From contig OZ244890.1 in the NCBI GenBank assembly GCA_965221455.1, forward strand, positions 930,001 through 994,000: a stretch of 64,000 nt of DNA, written 5' to 3'. The notes under the pieces are model-generated. The model ran no database searches. It worked only from the letters and a program-made list of their open reading frames with translations, and was not told the DNA's origin. The DNA is from SMWN01 sp965221455. Its GTDB lineage: Bacteria; Pseudomonadota; Gammaproteobacteria; Eutrophobiales; Eutrophobiaceae. Shown piece after piece: positions 1 through 8,760 of the stretch. Numbering within the stretch: the stretch's first letter is position 1; each line of letters starts with the position of its first letter. Made by a program: the position numbers and the translations under genes.

Positions 1-1410
1 TCGGATATTCGTACGTTGTTACGTGAAAATAAGGTGCGTTATAAAACCATCACCCGCAGTGATGATGGTGGATTATTGGTTAGATACCGTGATGTAGCCC
101 AAAAGATCAGTGGCGATGTGCAGATCAGGCAGGATCTCTTCGACCTGGATATCATTGATACAGAAACTGCAGGAGATACATCTGAAACTCGTCTAATTAT
201 CAAGCCTGATGTTATCAAGGAAACACAAAAGTATGCCTTGCAGCAAAATATCACAACATTAAGAAAGCGTGTGAATGAGCTCGGTGTTGCCGAACCAGTA
301 GTACAACAGCAAGGTCTGGAACGAATTGTGGTGCAACTGCCCGGCGTTCAGGACACGGCAAGGGCAAAAGGCATTCTTGGTGCCACTGCAACACTGGAGT
401 TCCGTCTGGTTGATGAAGATCATTCTGTTCAGGATACTGTTGACGGTCCCGTCCCCGCCGGGTCGCGTCTATATAGCTTCAGAAATGGTGATAATATATT
501 GCTAAAAAAGCAATTGATAATAACAGGCGACTCAATTATTGACGCGGCTTCCGGTATTGATCAACAAAGTGGCGGTCCTGATGTGTCTGTCGCGCTGGAT
601 GGCAAAGGCGCCAAAATAATGAGTAGATTCACTGGTGATAACATCGGGAAACGTATGGCTGTTGTGTTTATAGAAACCAAGACTGAAACCGTGGAAGAAA
701 ACGGTGAAATGGTTAAGAAAACGCGACAAATCGAAGAAGTCATCAACGCTGCCACAATCCAGGGTCAATTTGGTGCCCGATTCCACATTACCGGTATAGG
801 CTCGACACAAGATGCACGTAATCTGGCTTTATTGCTAAGGGCAGGTGCCTTGGCGGCACCTATCGAAATCGTCGAAGAACGTACCGTCGGTCCAAGTTTG
901 GGTAAAGACAATATTGCTCAAGGTTTCAACTCAGTCGTCGTTGGCTTTATCATGGTGCTAATATTTATGGTGGTTTATTATCGGGTTTTTGGGTTGTTTG
1001 CTGATGTGGCACTGACCCTGAATCTGGTGCTGATTGTCTCATTATTATCATTACTGCAAGCGACCCTAACCTTGCCCGGTATTGCCGGGATTGTGCTAAC
1101 CGTAGGCATGGCCGTGGATGCCAATGTACTTATTTTTGAGCGTATCCGCGAGGAAATTCGTAATAGGAATTCTCCGCAGGCCAGTATCCATTCTGGCTAT
1201 GCTAAAGCTTTTTCAACCATTGCTGATGCCAATATTACGACATTGATTGCCGCACTGGTGTTATTCAGTTTTGGCACAGGACCAATAAAAGGTTTTGCGG
1301 TAACATTATCATTAGGCATTATCTGCTCTATGTTTACTGCTATCATGGTGACACGTGCATTGGTCAATCTAGTCTATGGTGGACGTAAGCTGGATAAGTT
1401 GAGAATTTAG
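1..1410 (+). CDS. secD: Protein translocase subunit SecD (5' truncated)
   Basis: Part of the SecDF-YajC complex of the inner membrane, which uses the proton gradient to help pull Sec substrates across the membrane. The reading frame is open from base 1, so the N-terminus and first membrane segment lie outside the window; 469 residues are visible. They cover most of the large periplasmic domain and then the C-terminal membrane bundle, with the characteristic VGMAVDANVLIFERIREE segment in an RND-like helix. It is followed after 19 bases by secF, the usual operon order. Family identity is clear; only the start is missing. Confidence 0.97.
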   Translation, partial: SDIRTLLRENKVRYKTITRSDDGGLLVRYRDVAQKISGDVQIRQDLFDLDIIDTETAGDTSETRLIIKPDVIKETQKYALQQNITTLRKRVNELGVAEPVVQQQGLERIVVQLPGVQDTARAKGILGATATLEFRLVDEDHSVQDTVDGPVPAGSRLYSFRNGDNILLKKQLIITGDSIIDAASGIDQQSGGPDVSVALDGKGAKIMSRFTGDNIGKRMAVVFIETKTETVEENGEMVKKTRQIEEVINAATIQGQFGARFHITGIGSTQDARNLALLLRAGALAAPIEIVEERTVGPSLGKDNIAQGFNSVVVGFIMVLIFMVVYYRVFGLFADVALTLNLVLIVSLLSLLQATLTLPGIAGIVLTVGMAVDANVLIFERIREEIRNRNSPQASIHSGYAKAFSTIADANITTLIAALVLFSFGTGPIKGFAVTLSLGIICSMFTAIMVTRALVNLVYGGRKLDKLRI

Positions 1411-1429
1411 TTCTCCAGGCTACTTAAGA

Positions 1430-2365
1430 ATGGAACTTATAAAAGAAAAATTAAATATCGACTTCATGGCTAAACGAAAGCTTGCTGCAGTGTTTTCTGT
1501 TGCATTTATTTTGGTTTCTATCGCTTCGCTAACTACTCAGGGTTTGAATCTTGGCATTGATTTCACCGGTGGAACATTGGTTGAAGTCGGTTACCAGGAG
1601 GTCGTTAAACTCGAGAGTATTCGTGCCATACTGGCTGCTTCAGAATTTGACGAAGCAACCGTTCAGTATTTTGGAAGTGCCAGCGATATCTTGATTCGTG
1701 TAGCATCGAGGGAAGGCGTAGATACGGCTGAAATCAGTAACACGATTCTTGAGTTATTGGGGACCAGCGGACAAAGCGTGGAGATGCGACGAGTTGAGTT
1801 TGTTGGGCCGCAGGTTGGCAAGGAACTGTCAGAAGACGGAAGTCTGGCAATGTTGTATGCCTTGTTGGGGATCCTTATTTATGTTGCCTTACGCTTTCAA
1901 ATGCGATTTTCTGTCGGCGCAATCGCGGCACTGGTGCATGATGTTGTGATTACCATTGGCATATTCTCAATTATGCAGATAAATTTCGATTTGACAGTTT
2001 TAGCGGCATTACTGGCTGTGATTGGTTATTCTTTGAACGATACGATTGTCGTGTTTGACAGAATTCGTGAAAACTTCCATAAAATGCGTAAAAAAACTTC
2101 TACAGAAGTCATCAATGCTTCTTTAAACCAAATACTCAGTCGTACTATCGTGACGTCTGTCACAACACTACTTGTATTGATCGCGCTCTTTCTTGTTGGC
2201 GGTGAAATCATACATGGTTTTGCCACAGCACTGATTATTGGTGTGTTAATAGGAACCTATTCATCTATATTTGTCGCCAGCGCAGTGACTTTGGCCTTAG
2301 GTATTACCAAAGAAGATTTAATGCCTGTTGAGAAAGAAGGTGCAAATATGGAAAGTCGTATTTAG
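1430..2365 (+). CDS. secF: Protein translocase subunit SecF
   Basis: Membrane partner of SecD in the SecDF export-motor complex. The protein has 311 residues, normal for the family. It shows an N-terminal membrane helix, the DFTGG motif at about residues 44-48 that opens the periplasmic loop, then five helices including a GYSLNDTIVVFDRIREN segment matching the equivalent helix of SecD. It starts 19 bases after the secD stop and is almost certainly co-transcribed with it. Nothing is unusual about it. Confidence 0.98.
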   Translation: MELIKEKLNIDFMAKRKLAAVFSVAFILVSIASLTTQGLNLGIDFTGGTLVEVGYQEVVKLESIRAILAASEFDEATVQYFGSASDILIRVASREGVDTAEISNTILELLGTSGQSVEMRRVEFVGPQVGKELSEDGSLAMLYALLGILIYVALRFQMRFSVGAIAALVHDVVITIGIFSIMQINFDLTVLAALLAVIGYSLNDTIVVFDRIRENFHKMRKKTSTEVINASLNQILSRTIVTSVTTLLVLIALFLVGGEIIHGFATALIIGVLIGTYSSIFVASAVTLALGITKEDLMPVEKEGANMESRI

Positions 2366-2444
2366 AAAAATAATTTTAGTATTGATATTCGCCGTTTCAC
2401 ATAGACGGTAAATCTCCTTGAGGTGAATCAGTGGGATTATCCGG

Positions 2445-3620
2445 ATGAAAATTGTTGCTGACCAACAAATCCCACATTTACAGGCATTCACCAAATTCGC
2501 GGATGTCACTGCTTACAATGGTTCCGGGATAACGGCGGAGAAAGTTCACGATGCAGATGTCTTACTGGTTCGATCTGTAACTTCTGTTAATGCAGACTTA
2601 TTGGCTGGCAGCCAAGTTAAATTCGTTGCCACAATGACCAGTGGTAAAGATCATATCGATGAGAGTTATCTGCAAAATAAAAACATCGGCTTTACCCATG
2701 CCAGGGGAAGTAATGCCCGATCCGTCGCTGAATATATCCTGAGCAGCCTGATTGTTCTGGCAAATCAGCATGGTTTTAAACTTCGAGAAAAAACAGTCGG
2801 CGTTATTGGCTGCGGTGAAGTGGGGACATGCGTTATTAGGATGCTTGAGACGATAGGTGTTCGCTGCTTAATGAATGATCCGCCATTAAAAGATGCGTAT
2901 GGTAAAAAGACTTCCGGAAATGACCCGAGTATCGTCACGAAATATTGTGATCTTAAAACATTATTTTCTGCAGATATTATTACGCTGCATATTCCCTTAA
3001 CAGAAAATGGTTCTTATCCGACCAGGAAATTGGTCGATGCTGATTTTCTGGCGCAACTGAACGGCGATGTAATATTAGTGAATACTTCACGTGGCGGCGT
3101 TATCGACGAAACAGCGTTAAAAAATCATCTGGCCTGTCATGGAGAAATGAAAGTGGTGTTGGATGTTTGGGAAAACGAACCGGATATTGATTTGGAATTA
3201 CTTACACAAGTCGATATAAGCACACCGCATATCGCCGGTTATAGCGCTGATGGCAAGATCCGCGCTACACAGATGGTTTTTGAATCAATGTGTATATTTT
3301 TTAACCTGAATGCCAAATGGGAGGCAACATCAAACTTGCCTGCTAACAGTCTTGAGATATCAGAAAGTGCTGAACTCAATGACGAAGATGTGGTACAGAT
3401 GGCGATATTGGCGAATTACGACGTCAGGAGTGACAGCATCTCATTACGACGTCTATCTGAAGTTAATATTGAGCGACGAGGCTGTTACTTTGATGAGCTA
3501 AGAAAAAACTATCCGACGAGAAGAGAATTTCCAGAAATGGTGATTCGTTTGCCTGGTAACATGAAAACTTCGGCGGAAAAGTTGCGCCGTCTGGAGTTCA
3601 ATGTACAGGCTTTATCATGA
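2445..3620 (+). CDS. pdxB: Erythronate-4-phosphate dehydrogenase
   Basis: Oxidises 4-phospho-D-erythronate in the DXP-dependent pyridoxal phosphate (vitamin B6) pathway; cytosolic. The 391-residue protein is a D-isomer-specific 2-hydroxyacid dehydrogenase. It has an NAD-binding glycine motif (GVIGCGEVG, near residue 122), the catalytic Arg in NTSRGG (about 216), Glu in WENEPD (about 244) and His in TPHIAGYS (about 261). The extra C-terminal domain of about 100 residues separates PdxB from phosphoglycerate dehydrogenases. Its stop overlaps the purN start by four bases (ATGA), indicating translational coupling. Confidence 0.95.
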   Translation: MKIVADQQIPHLQAFTKFADVTAYNGSGITAEKVHDADVLLVRSVTSVNADLLAGSQVKFVATMTSGKDHIDESYLQNKNIGFTHARGSNARSVAEYILSSLIVLANQHGFKLREKTVGVIGCGEVGTCVIRMLETIGVRCLMNDPPLKDAYGKKTSGNDPSIVTKYCDLKTLFSADIITLHIPLTENGSYPTRKLVDADFLAQLNGDVILVNTSRGGVIDETALKNHLACHGEMKVVLDVWENEPDIDLELLTQVDISTPHIAGYSADGKIRATQMVFESMCIFFNLNAKWEATSNLPANSLEISESAELNDEDVVQMAILANYDVRSDSISLRRLSEVNIERRGCYFDELRKNYPTRREFPEMVIRLPGNMKTSAEKLRRLEFNVQALS

Positions 3621-4231
3621 TAGCTAAAACAACCAGGCCAAATAAAGTAAGACTAGGCTTTCTAACTTCCGGTCGCGGCAGCAATATGATTGCCATCATT
3701 GAAAATTGTAAAACAGGCTATCTCCATGCAGGGCCTGCCGTAGTGATCAGTAATAATGCAGATACAGATGCACTAAAATACGCATGCGACGAGGGGATCC
3801 CTGCATTTCATTTAAGTACACAGACAAATCCGGAAAATCTCGACGACGTAATTGTAGACACTTTAAAATCTCAAGCCGTAGATTGGATCATTCTCGCGGG
3901 CTACATGAAGAAGATCGGATCACAACTACTCAAAGAGTTTGAAAACAGGATATTCAATATTCATCCATCTTTACTGCCTGAATATGGAGGTAAAGGAATG
4001 TATGGACTGCATGTGCATAAAGCGGTGCTTATATCCGACGATGTTGAGACAGGTGTAACGATTCATTTGGTGAATAATGAATATGATCGGGGGAGGATCC
4101 TGGCTCAACGTTCAGTCACTGTGCAAGAGGGCGATACGCCGGAATTGTTGGCAGCGAGGGTGTTGAAGGTTGAGCACGAGCTGTATACTGATACTCTACA
4201 GGATGTTATAGAGGGCAGGATCAGTTTGTAG
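3617..4231 (+). CDS. purN: Phosphoribosylglycinamide formyltransferase
   Basis: Transfers the formyl group of 10-formyl-tetrahydrofolate to GAR, the third step of purine synthesis. The 204-residue length is normal. Visible motifs are the phosphate loop TSGRGSN near the N-terminus, the catalytic NIHPSLLPEY block at about residues 114-123, and the YDRGRILAQ stretch carrying the conserved Asp. It overlaps pdxB by four bases. purN is more often paired with purM, so the link with a B6 gene is a local feature. The AGYMKKIG segment replaces the more usual AGFMRIL, a mild divergence; a related formyltransferase cannot be fully excluded. Confidence 0.88.
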   Translation: MIAKTTRPNKVRLGFLTSGRGSNMIAIIENCKTGYLHAGPAVVISNNADTDALKYACDEGIPAFHLSTQTNPENLDDVIVDTLKSQAVDWIILAGYMKKIGSQLLKEFENRIFNIHPSLLPEYGGKGMYGLHVHKAVLISDDVETGVTIHLVNNEYDRGRILAQRSVTVQEGDTPELLAARVLKVEHELYTDTLQDVIEGRISL

Positions 4232-4292
4232 TTTATGCTCCCCTTTATATATTTGCCGAATGTGTGGAAACGGTGAAATATTTCTAATATCA

Positions 4293-4778
4293 CTACTTCG
4301 ACTGAAACTCACCGACCGACTTATCTTTAACAACTTCATCAAAATTAAACACCTTCCCATTCATGGTGATATAAACCCCTTTATCCAAAGTCTGTACCGC
4401 TGCAACCGCGCAACCCAGATTAAACAAGGCATCAGAATTTTTCATGGCATATGGCACCATTGCGCCAAGTAAAACAATGGTTTTGTCTTGCACTTTAGCA
4501 GCCAAAACCCGACTGGTTTCGACCATGGTATCGGTACCGTGGGTAATAACGATTTTAGATTCATCAGAGGCAAGACAGGCCTCCAAGATTTTCTGTCTGT
4601 CAGCATTATTCATATTCAGACTATCTTTTAGCATGATTGTCTCGAATTTAATGTCTGTTTTCGCTCTGCCTTGTGCCAGCATTTTTTCGACGCTGGACTG
4701 AGTAAATATCAACTCACTATTCATTTCGTCGTATTGCTTGTCGATAGTGCCACCGGTTATTAATAGTTTTATTATCAT
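4293..4778 (-). CDS. Single-domain asparaginase-like protein
   Basis: Resembles only the N-terminal domain of type I/II L-asparaginases. It has the first catalytic Thr in LITGGTID, and the second Thr-Asp pair in THGTDTM. It ends at about 162 residues, without the C-terminal domain that normally completes the dimer active site. The ATG at 4776-4778 is preferred because it begins right at the first beta strand; the frame stays open upstream to 4859 but that extension matches nothing. Short asparaginase-domain proteins of this size are known in Gammaproteobacteria, so this is probably a family form rather than a truncation. Whether it hydrolyses asparagine is unknown. It is divergent from the RND gene. 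Confidence 0.75.
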   Translation of the reverse strand: MIIKLLITGGTIDKQYDEMNSELIFTQSSVEKMLAQGRAKTDIKFETIMLKDSLNMNNADRQKILEACLASDESKIVITHGTDTMVETSRVLAAKVQDKTIVLLGAMVPYAMKNSDALFNLGCAVAAVQTLDKGVYITMNGKVFNFDEVVKDKSVGEFQSK

Positions 4779-4998
4779 CGGTAATGCGTGTTCATGGGCT
4801 TTGGTTGAATATAAGATGGACTGTGTTCTATTATGCAGTAGTAGGCGGTTAATTGCCAAGGTCTTTTGTCGTTCGTGTAGGTTGACTCAGCAGTAACGGT
4901 CAATGAAAATTACAAATCTTTTAATCAACGTAGTGAAAAGCGGAATTCCACTGCACTTCCACTATCTGAGATTCATTGAGGACAAACAGAAAAAACTC

Positions 4999-7473
4999 AT
5001 GGTTAGTTTTATCAAAAATAATTACCGCCGTCTGGTGCTCGATCATCCTGTATGTATGATATTTTTGTTATTATTGCTGTTTGGCTTTTTTGTTTTTCAT
5101 GCGAAAGATTTCAAGCTGGATGCCTCTGCGGATGCCTTATTACTGGAGAATGATACAGATCTTAATATCTTTCGCGACCTGAATGAGCGATACAAAAACA
5201 AGGATTTCCTTTTTGTCACATTTACGCCTGATCAGGATTTGTTTTCGGACAGTACTTTACATCTTGTCGCCAGTTTAAGAGATGAGTTAAAACAACTGGA
5301 GTTAACGGATTCCATTATCACTATTCTGGATGTGCCTTTGGTGAAACAGGTAGAAGGTTCATTGTCTAAAGTGACTAGCAATTATCGGACATTGTCATCT
5401 GAAGATGTGGATAAGACTAAAGCCAGGGCCGAACTTATTTCAAGCCCGATATTTAAGGAGCTTATTATCAGCCTGGATGGGAATACCACCGCGCTGCAGA
5501 TAAATCTTAAAGACAATGACGAATTCCGGGAATTACTCCATAAGAGGAACATGCTGCTGCAAAAACAGCATGAGGGGACCTTATCTTCTGAAAAGAGCGC
5601 AGAGCTTGATAATGTTATTGATGAATTTCAGCTATTAAAAGCTGGGATAAACAGGAGAAATCATCAGAATATTCTGAATATCCGCGCAATCATGCAAAAA
5701 TATGAGGAGTTCGGGAGTTTACATCTTGGTGGTGTCACCATGATTGCCGATGATATGGTCACATTTATCAAGAATGATCTGGTCGTTTTTGGTATTGGCG
5801 TTTTCTTGTTTCTTGTCGCCATGCTGAGCATAATATTCAGGCGGATACGTTGGGTAACGCTACCCTTGTTAAGTTGCATTTATGCCGGAATGACAATGAT
5901 TGGACTGCTTGGGCTTGTCGGCTGGAATGTTACCGTCATATCTTCAAATTTTATTTCCTTGATGCTGATCATCACCATGTCGATGAACATTCATCTAGTG
6001 GTCCGTTATCGACAGTTGCGTAAAGATTCACCTGATTTGAGTCAACAAGAATTGGTTATGGAAACAGCAAGCAAAATGGTCTGGCCTTGTCTCTATACCG
6101 CGTTAACGACAATCATGGCTTTTAGTTCGCTGGTTGTGAGTGGTATTAAACCCGTCATGGATTTTGGCTGGATGATGACGATCGGCCTGATGGTAACATT
6201 CACCACAACTTTTTTTCTATTTCCTGCCTTGTTGGTATTGTTGAAAAAGACTGATGTTGAGGAAAATAAAACGAGCAATTTTCAGATGATGTCTGCTTTA
6301 TCCGCGTTTACCGTGCGCCACGGTAATAAGATTCTGGCACTGTCTGTTGTACTGATGGTAGTGAGCGTTGTGGGGATTTCAAAACTCGAGGTTGAGAATA
6401 GTTTTATTGATTATTTCGGTAAAGACACCGAAATTTATCGCGGACTTAAATTGATCGATAGCAAGTTAGGTGGAACAACTTCTCTGGATATAATCCTTAA
6501 ATTTGATGAAGAGGCAGAAGAGATAATCGAAGATGAAGAAGATTATTTCGATTTTGGTTTTGGTGGCGACGAAGAGGACGACCCAGCTGACTATTGGTTT
6601 ACGCCAGACAAGGTGGAAGAGGTTAAGTTGATTCATGATTATCTGGATGGCTTGCCTGCTGTCGGCAAGGTGCTCTCTCTCGCTTCTATCATTCGTGTTG
6701 GTGAAGATGTGAATCAGGGGGAATTTGATGCTTTTGAACTGGCGATTGTTTATAAACGTATGCCTGAAGAATTGAAATCCGGCATGATTGATCCGTATAT
6801 CTCAATAAAGGACAATGAAACACGGATTAATCTACGCATTCTTGATTCTCTTGAGAATTTACGTCGTAAGGATCTACTCGAAAAGATCCGTAATGATCTG
6901 ACAAACAAACTGGGATTTTCTGAAGATAGAATTACCATCTCTGGATTACTCGTGCTGTATAACAATATGCTGCAAAGCCTGTTTAAATCACAAATTCTCA
7001 CTTTGGGTGTCGTGATGTTCGGCATAGCCTTGATGTTATTGGTGCTTTTTCACTCTGTCCCACTAGCGATCATAGGAATTATTCCGAACATTTTGGCGTC
7101 AGGCATTATTCTGGGATTGATGGGATTGCTCAGTATCCCCCTGGATATGATGACGATTACCGTTGCAGCAATCACGATTGGCATTGCTGTGGATAATTCT
7201 ATCCATTACATCTACCGATTCCGCGAGGAATTCACCAAAACACAAAACTACATTGAGACCTTACATTATTGTCACGCGAATATTGGCAAAGCTGTGTTCT
7301 ATAACGCAATCACCATCATTATCGGATTTTCCATACTCATCCACTCTAATTTTATACCAACTATCTACTTTGGTTTGTTGACAGCATTTGCCATGCTGGT
7401 GGCATTACTGGCAGCATTAACCTTATTGCCAAAGCTGATACTTATTTGGAAACCTTTCCCGGAAACAGAATAA
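4999..7473 (+). CDS. RND/MMPL-family exporter
   Basis: Large inner-membrane transporter of the MMPL/RND superfamily. The layout is one N-terminal helix, a periplasmic loop, a five-helix bundle, a second loop, and a second five-helix bundle: the typical internal duplication. After the first helix comes KLDASADALLLEND, characteristic of the COG1033 exporters; TVAAITIGIAVDNSIHYIYR near the C-terminus is the proton-relay helix. The second loop has a very acidic insertion encoded at about 6502-6588. The ATG at 4999 is preferred by family alignment (825 residues); an upstream ATG at 4903 would add 32 residues. It lies directly upstream of mlaC, where mlaFED would normally be, so a lipid or hopanoid substrate is possible (inference). 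Confidence 0.85.
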   Translation: MVSFIKNNYRRLVLDHPVCMIFLLLLLFGFFVFHAKDFKLDASADALLLENDTDLNIFRDLNERYKNKDFLFVTFTPDQDLFSDSTLHLVASLRDELKQLELTDSIITILDVPLVKQVEGSLSKVTSNYRTLSSEDVDKTKARAELISSPIFKELIISLDGNTTALQINLKDNDEFRELLHKRNMLLQKQHEGTLSSEKSAELDNVIDEFQLLKAGINRRNHQNILNIRAIMQKYEEFGSLHLGGVTMIADDMVTFIKNDLVVFGIGVFLFLVAMLSIIFRRIRWVTLPLLSCIYAGMTMIGLLGLVGWNVTVISSNFISLMLIITMSMNIHLVVRYRQLRKDSPDLSQQELVMETASKMVWPCLYTALTTIMAFSSLVVSGIKPVMDFGWMMTIGLMVTFTTTFFLFPALLVLLKKTDVEENKTSNFQMMSALSAFTVRHGNKILALSVVLMVVSVVGISKLEVENSFIDYFGKDTEIYRGLKLIDSKLGGTTSLDIILKFDEEAEEIIEDEEDYFDFGFGGDEEDDPADYWFTPDKVEEVKLIHDYLDGLPAVGKVLSLASIIRVGEDVNQGEFDAFELAIVYKRMPEELKSGMIDPYISIKDNETRINLRILDSLENLRRKDLLEKIRNDLTNKLGFSEDRITISGLLVLYNNMLQSLFKSQILTLGVVMFGIALMLLVLFHSVPLAIIGIIPNILASGIILGLMGLLSIPLDMMTITVAAITIGIAVDNSIHYIYRFREEFTKTQNYIETLHYCHANIGKAVFYNAITIIIGFSILIHSNFIPTIYFGLLTAFAMLVALLAALTLLPKLILIWKPFPETE

Positions 7474-7702
7474 ATAAATTTAAAACATATAGTTATATAA
7501 TTTTTCTGAATCTAATTTGAGCTTGCCAGAGTTTAATTATTTGGTAATTATTTTGTTTATTGTTTATATAAAGACCTTTTTACTTGTACCAAAAACATAA
7601 TTAGAATGTGCAGACTGTGTTCGGTGAGAGTCGTCGAGCAGGATCGACTTGGACTTGGAAACAAACAATTACCTTAAGAAAACATAACCAGAGAAAAAAC
7701 TA

Positions 7703-8308
7703 ATGAAAAAAATAGTATCTTTAATTATTTCTGTTTGGTTGGTTCTTTTATTCAGTTCGGTACAAGCGGCGATGCAGACTCCCGAGGAAGTTGTGATGAG
7801 TACTGCAGACGCAGTACTAGAGAGATTGGCGGCCGATAAAGAAGCGCTTGACACTGATCCTGGCAGAATTTACGGCTTAATAAACGAAGTGGTCATTCCA
7901 CATTTTGATTTTGTGAATATGTCAAAATGGGTCCTGGGAAGAACGAGTTGGCGCACCGCTTCGGAAGCTCAACGAACGGCGTTTATCAATGAATTCAGAA
8001 TGCTTCTGGTGCGTACATATACTAAAGCTTTGCTGGAGTACTCTGAGCAAGCCATAAAATATTTACCAACGGAGAAAAAAACTGATTCGAGGCTGGTTGT
8101 GGTGAAGACAGAAATTAATCGACCAGGCTCGGACGCTTTGCCTATCGACTATCGCATGCATGTCAATGAGGGTAAGTGGAAAGTTGTTGATGTTGTTGTG
8201 GATAACGTGAGTCTGGTTTCGATTTATAGGAGTTCATTTTCATCAGAGATCAAAAAAAATGGATTCGAGTCTCTCATTGACAAGTTATCAAAACGAAATG
8301 AACAATAG
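7703..8308 (+). CDS. mlaC: MlaC/Ttg2D-family periplasmic phospholipid-binding protein
   Basis: Periplasmic carrier that shuttles lipids between membranes. The 201-residue protein has a signal peptide ending near SVQA-AM (about residue 23) and the family features: the VIPHFDF segment, the W-TASEAQR region, and a DVVVDNVSL segment near the C-terminus. In the usual operon it sits in mlaFEDCB-ibaG-murA. Here it keeps ibaG and murA downstream, but mlaFED is absent upstream (an RND exporter is there instead) and no mlaB is seen in the 180 bases before ibaG. Hopanoid HpnM proteins belong to the same family, so HpnM-like function is an alternative. Confidence 0.9.
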   Translation: MKKIVSLIISVWLVLLFSSVQAAMQTPEEVVMSTADAVLERLAADKEALDTDPGRIYGLINEVVIPHFDFVNMSKWVLGRTSWRTASEAQRTAFINEFRMLLVRTYTKALLEYSEQAIKYLPTEKKTDSRLVVVKTEINRPGSDALPIDYRMHVNEGKWKVVDVVVDNVSLVSIYRSSFSSEIKKNGFESLIDKLSKRNEQ

Positions 8309-8488
8309 ATTAAGCCGGATTCTCGCTAGTATCTCCCCCACTATTTTTCAATCAGCATCATAAATAATTTACAGTGTTCACTAATGTGGGTATGTTTTAC
8401 CGGCGGTAACTCTTTGCTGCTGCTGTCTGCCTGAATCATGTAGACTGGCCCCTTTTTACTCAAATTTATAGTGCATCAGGAGTCAAAT

Positions 8489-8740
8489 ATGCAGGTTGAA
8501 GAGATGAAAGAAATAATTGAGCAAGGGCTTGTTGATTCCAGGGTAACCGTTGAAGGAGATGGGCATCATTTTCAGGCAGTTGTAGTCAGTGATGCATTCT
8601 CAGGTAAAAGCATGGTGCAACAGCATCAGATGGTTTATCAAACTTTAGGCGATAAGATAGGTGGGGTTATTCACGCTTTATCCATTAGCACATATACCCA
8701 TGAAGAATGGCAACAACAGAAGAATTCAGGGATTAAATAG
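8489..8740 (+). CDS. ibaG: BolA-family protein IbaG
   Basis: BolA-like protein (formerly YrbA), which binds a [2Fe-2S] cluster with monothiol glutaredoxins; cytosolic. The ATG at 8489 is chosen over the GTG at 8471 because an AGGAG ribosome-binding site (8477-8481) lies seven bases before it, giving 83 residues. The conserved core DGHHFQAVVVSDAFSGKSMVQQHQ-type segment and C-terminal IHALSISTYT are typical of IbaG. It is followed after 20 bases by murA, as in most Gammaproteobacteria. Confidence 0.93.
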   Translation: MQVEEMKEIIEQGLVDSRVTVEGDGHHFQAVVVSDAFSGKSMVQQHQMVYQTLGDKIGGVIHALSISTYTHEEWQQQKNSGIK

Positions 8741-8760
8741 GTCAAATTGAGGCAAAGAAT

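Noticed and set aside
4293..4859. Longer asparaginase starting at 4859
   Set aside because: The 27 added residues precede the first beta strand and resemble no family member; ATG 4778 fits the domain start.
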